From: Desulfobulbaceae bacterium
GTDB lineage: Bacteria; Desulfobacterota; Desulfobulbia; Desulfobulbales; Desulfocapsaceae
NCBI GenBank assembly: GCA_024636345.1
Contig: JAGXHG010000032.1
Coordinates: 62,001 to 126,000 of the forward strand
DNA length: 64,000 nt
Direction of reading: 5' to 3'
Part shown: piece after piece, positions 62,781-64,000 of the stretch
Position numbering within the stretch: position 1 is the first letter of the stretch
Layout: the number at the start of each line of letters is the position of its first letter
Translations under genes and position numbers: made by a program
The notes under the pieces: generated by a model
What the model was told of the DNA's origin: nothing
Databases searched by the model: none
Seen by the model: the letters and a program-made list of their open reading frames with translations, nothing else

Positions 62781-63131
62781 ATGAAAATACTGATCACCAT
62801 ATCCGGCGATAATGTAGCCCCTCGATTTGACATGGTCTCCGAGCTCTTAATTGCAAGTTACAATCCCCAGGGGCTCACGGGAAAACCTCGTACCATACTC
62901 ATGGCAGGACCTTCTCCTGAAGAGCTCTGCAGCCTTATTCTCAAAGAGGATATAAACATAGTCATTTGCGGAGGGATTGAAGAACGCCACTATAAATATC
63001 TTGCCTGGAAAAAAGTAGAGGTCTTTGATTCTGTTATCGGTCCCTTTAATGAAGTCCTTGATCTGGCAATGAAGAACAAGTTGCGGGCCGGTACGATTTT
63101 GCTCTCTGCAAGAAATGTGAGGAACAACTGA
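62781..63131 (+). CDS. NifX/NafY-like (dinitrogenase iron-molybdenum cofactor-binding fold) protein
   Basis: 116 residues. MKILITISGDNVAPRFDMVS is the standard start of the NifB/NifX C-terminal domain, continuing with INIVICGGIEERHYKYLAWK and a DSVIGPFNEVLDLAM end. Although the fold is used for FeMo-co carriage by NifX, many family members outside nif clusters bind other clusters or act in signalling. It lies between a sigma-54 regulator and a sensor kinase, so a sensory or metal-binding role in that pathway is more likely than nitrogenase assembly. Its stop overlaps the kinase start. Confidence 0.85.
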   Translation: MKILITISGDNVAPRFDMVSELLIASYNPQGLTGKPRTILMAGPSPEELCSLILKEDINIVICGGIEERHYKYLAWKKVEVFDSVIGPFNEVLDLAMKNKLRAGTILLSARNVRNN

Positions 63132-64000
63132 TGAATATCATTCAACGAGTCATTACCTCTATTCTTCCGGCGGATCCGGAACGTGTCACCGAAGAACTCT
63201 TCCGTAAAAAACGTTATAAACGTTTTCGCTACTCTCTTTTCTGGGCCATGAATCTCATTGGTTTGATCCCCATGCTGCTCACTGCGAGCCTTGGTTTTTT
63301 TCAATATCGAGATCTGTTACAGAGAGACGAGCTTGATCAGCTACAATGGAACATGGAGGGGGCCCAGAAGACAATTGAGGCCTTTGTCCACGAACTGCAG
63401 GCCGTGGTCAATTTTGTCGCCCACGAGGATCGCTACCATGAGCTTCTTGACCAGCAAAATCTCCAGATTCTTTTTGACCGTCTTCATAAACAATATCCGG
63501 GTTTTGTTGACCTTGGCGTCATTGATTCAAAGGGTATTCAACAAGCCTATGTTGGCCCCTACAATTTGCAGGGAAAAGACTACAGTCATCAAGAATGGTT
63601 TTCGGAAGTTTTTGCCAAAAAGGTATTCATCAGCAATGTTGTCATGGGCTTTCGTCAGACCCCTCATTTTGCCATCAAGGTTGTAAAAAAAATCCCGGGA
63701 ACCAATGAACATTGGGTCCTACGGGCCACAATCAATGCGGAAACCCTCTATCATTTTATTGAAACCATTAACACTCAGGCCTCTGATGATATTTTCATTG
63801 TCAACCATGACGGTATTCTGCAGACACCATCCCTTTTTTACGGGAAGATTCTTACCCCATATCCGCTGACTGCGCAGCCACCGCCTAACGGTCAGATCAG
63901 ACAGATGATCGACAGTTTCGGTAAACTCATCCATCAGGCCAGCGTACCCCTGAAAAATACACCCTGGGTCTTGGTTCTCACTAATAAGGGATATAGCTAT
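63131..64000 (+). CDS. Membrane sensor histidine kinase, N-terminal part (runs off window)
   Basis: The start ATG 63131 overlaps the previous stop (TGATG). The 290 visible codons cover a cytoplasmic N-terminus, a first membrane helix (FWAMNLIGLIPMLLTASLGF) and a large extracytoplasmic dCache-like domain. That domain includes FVDLGVIDSKGIQQAYVGPY, NLQGKDYSHQEWFSEVF and DDIFIVNHDGILQTPSLF. The second helix and kinase domain must lie beyond base 64000; calling it a kinase is inference from layout and the receiver proteins upstream. Ligand unknown. Confidence 0.8.
   Translation, partial: MNIIQRVITSILPADPERVTEELFRKKRYKRFRYSLFWAMNLIGLIPMLLTASLGFFQYRDLLQRDELDQLQWNMEGAQKTIEAFVHELQAVVNFVAHEDRYHELLDQQNLQILFDRLHKQYPGFVDLGVIDSKGIQQAYVGPYNLQGKDYSHQEWFSEVFAKKVFISNVVMGFRQTPHFAIKVVKKIPGTNEHWVLRATINAETLYHFIETINTQASDDIFIVNHDGILQTPSLFYGKILTPYPLTAQPPPNGQIRQMIDSFGKLIHQASVPLKNTPWVLVLTNKGYSY

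Overview
The window looks like a chromosomal piece of a Gram-negative, anaerobic, nitrogen-fixing member of the Desulfobacterota, probably close to Desulfobulbales. That placement is an inference. It rests on a nifH-nifI1-nifI2-nifD-nifK operon with a clostridial-type NifD insertion, class III-type multiheme cytochrome, Kdo/LPS genes, a TolC/RND efflux system, several sigma-54 promoters and many redox proteins. No rRNA, tRNA or CRISPR was seen.

Layout. 1-6.4 kb, minus strand: the 5' part of zwf, a decayed YitT-family pseudogene (plus strand), an SH3 protein, a 50-residue lipoprotein, a truncated lysine-2,3-aminomutase-like gene with a perfect palindrome before it, a MarR regulator, a triheme lipoprotein and a DUF3096 protein. 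6.5-13 kb: a Cus-type metal efflux operon. 13.7-14.9 kb: a heme-binding membrane sensor without a kinase domain. 15.2-17.9 kb: molybdate uptake modABC with a ModE-like repressor and a perfect ModE-type palindrome. 18-18.8 kb: a putative porin.

19.5-28.3 kb, minus strand: the nitrogenase structural operon. It starts at a sigma-54 promoter with a NifA-type enhancer and runs nifH, nifI1, nifI2, nifD, nifK. It continues into a NifB-like protein that has lost its radical-SAM cysteines, a [2Fe-2S] thioredoxin-like ferredoxin, a NifO/ArsC-like protein, a zinc ribbon and several small unknowns. 28.7-30.6 kb, plus strand: a PII gene and amtB behind a second sigma-54 promoter and an FNR-type box. 30.8-34 kb: AsmA-like protein and a ferredoxin-nitroreductase. 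34.5-38.3 kb: a remnant TetR gene whose operator survives, then an iron-sulfur flavoprotein, a NapH-like membrane ferredoxin, a tiny CXXC protein, a TlpA-type thioredoxin and a monoheme cytochrome.

39.4-48 kb, plus strand: the cofactor and regulatory nif genes nifE, nifN, nifB, nifA, an unknown 436-residue protein, and nifV, with sigma-54 promoters before nifE and nifA. 48-54.4 kb: monomeric NADP isocitrate dehydrogenase, cardiolipin synthase, waaA and kdsB. 54.4-55.5 kb: a repeat-rich region with a possible transposase fragment. 55.5-64 kb, plus strand: a sigma-54-driven cluster with a kinase-like/receiver fusion, a stand-alone receiver, a CBS protein, a DASS anion transporter, an NhaD-like antiporter, a PAS-AAA+ regulator with an altered Walker B motif, a NifX-like domain protein and the start of a sensor kinase.

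How it fits together: molybdate uptake supplies molybdenum; NifB/E/N/V build FeMo-co; NifHDK fix nitrogen; NifI1/NifI2 and the GlnK-AmtB pair sense 2-oxoglutarate and ammonium; NifA with sigma-54 switches transcription. The most unusual item is the NifB-derived protein without radical-SAM chemistry inside the nifHDK operon.
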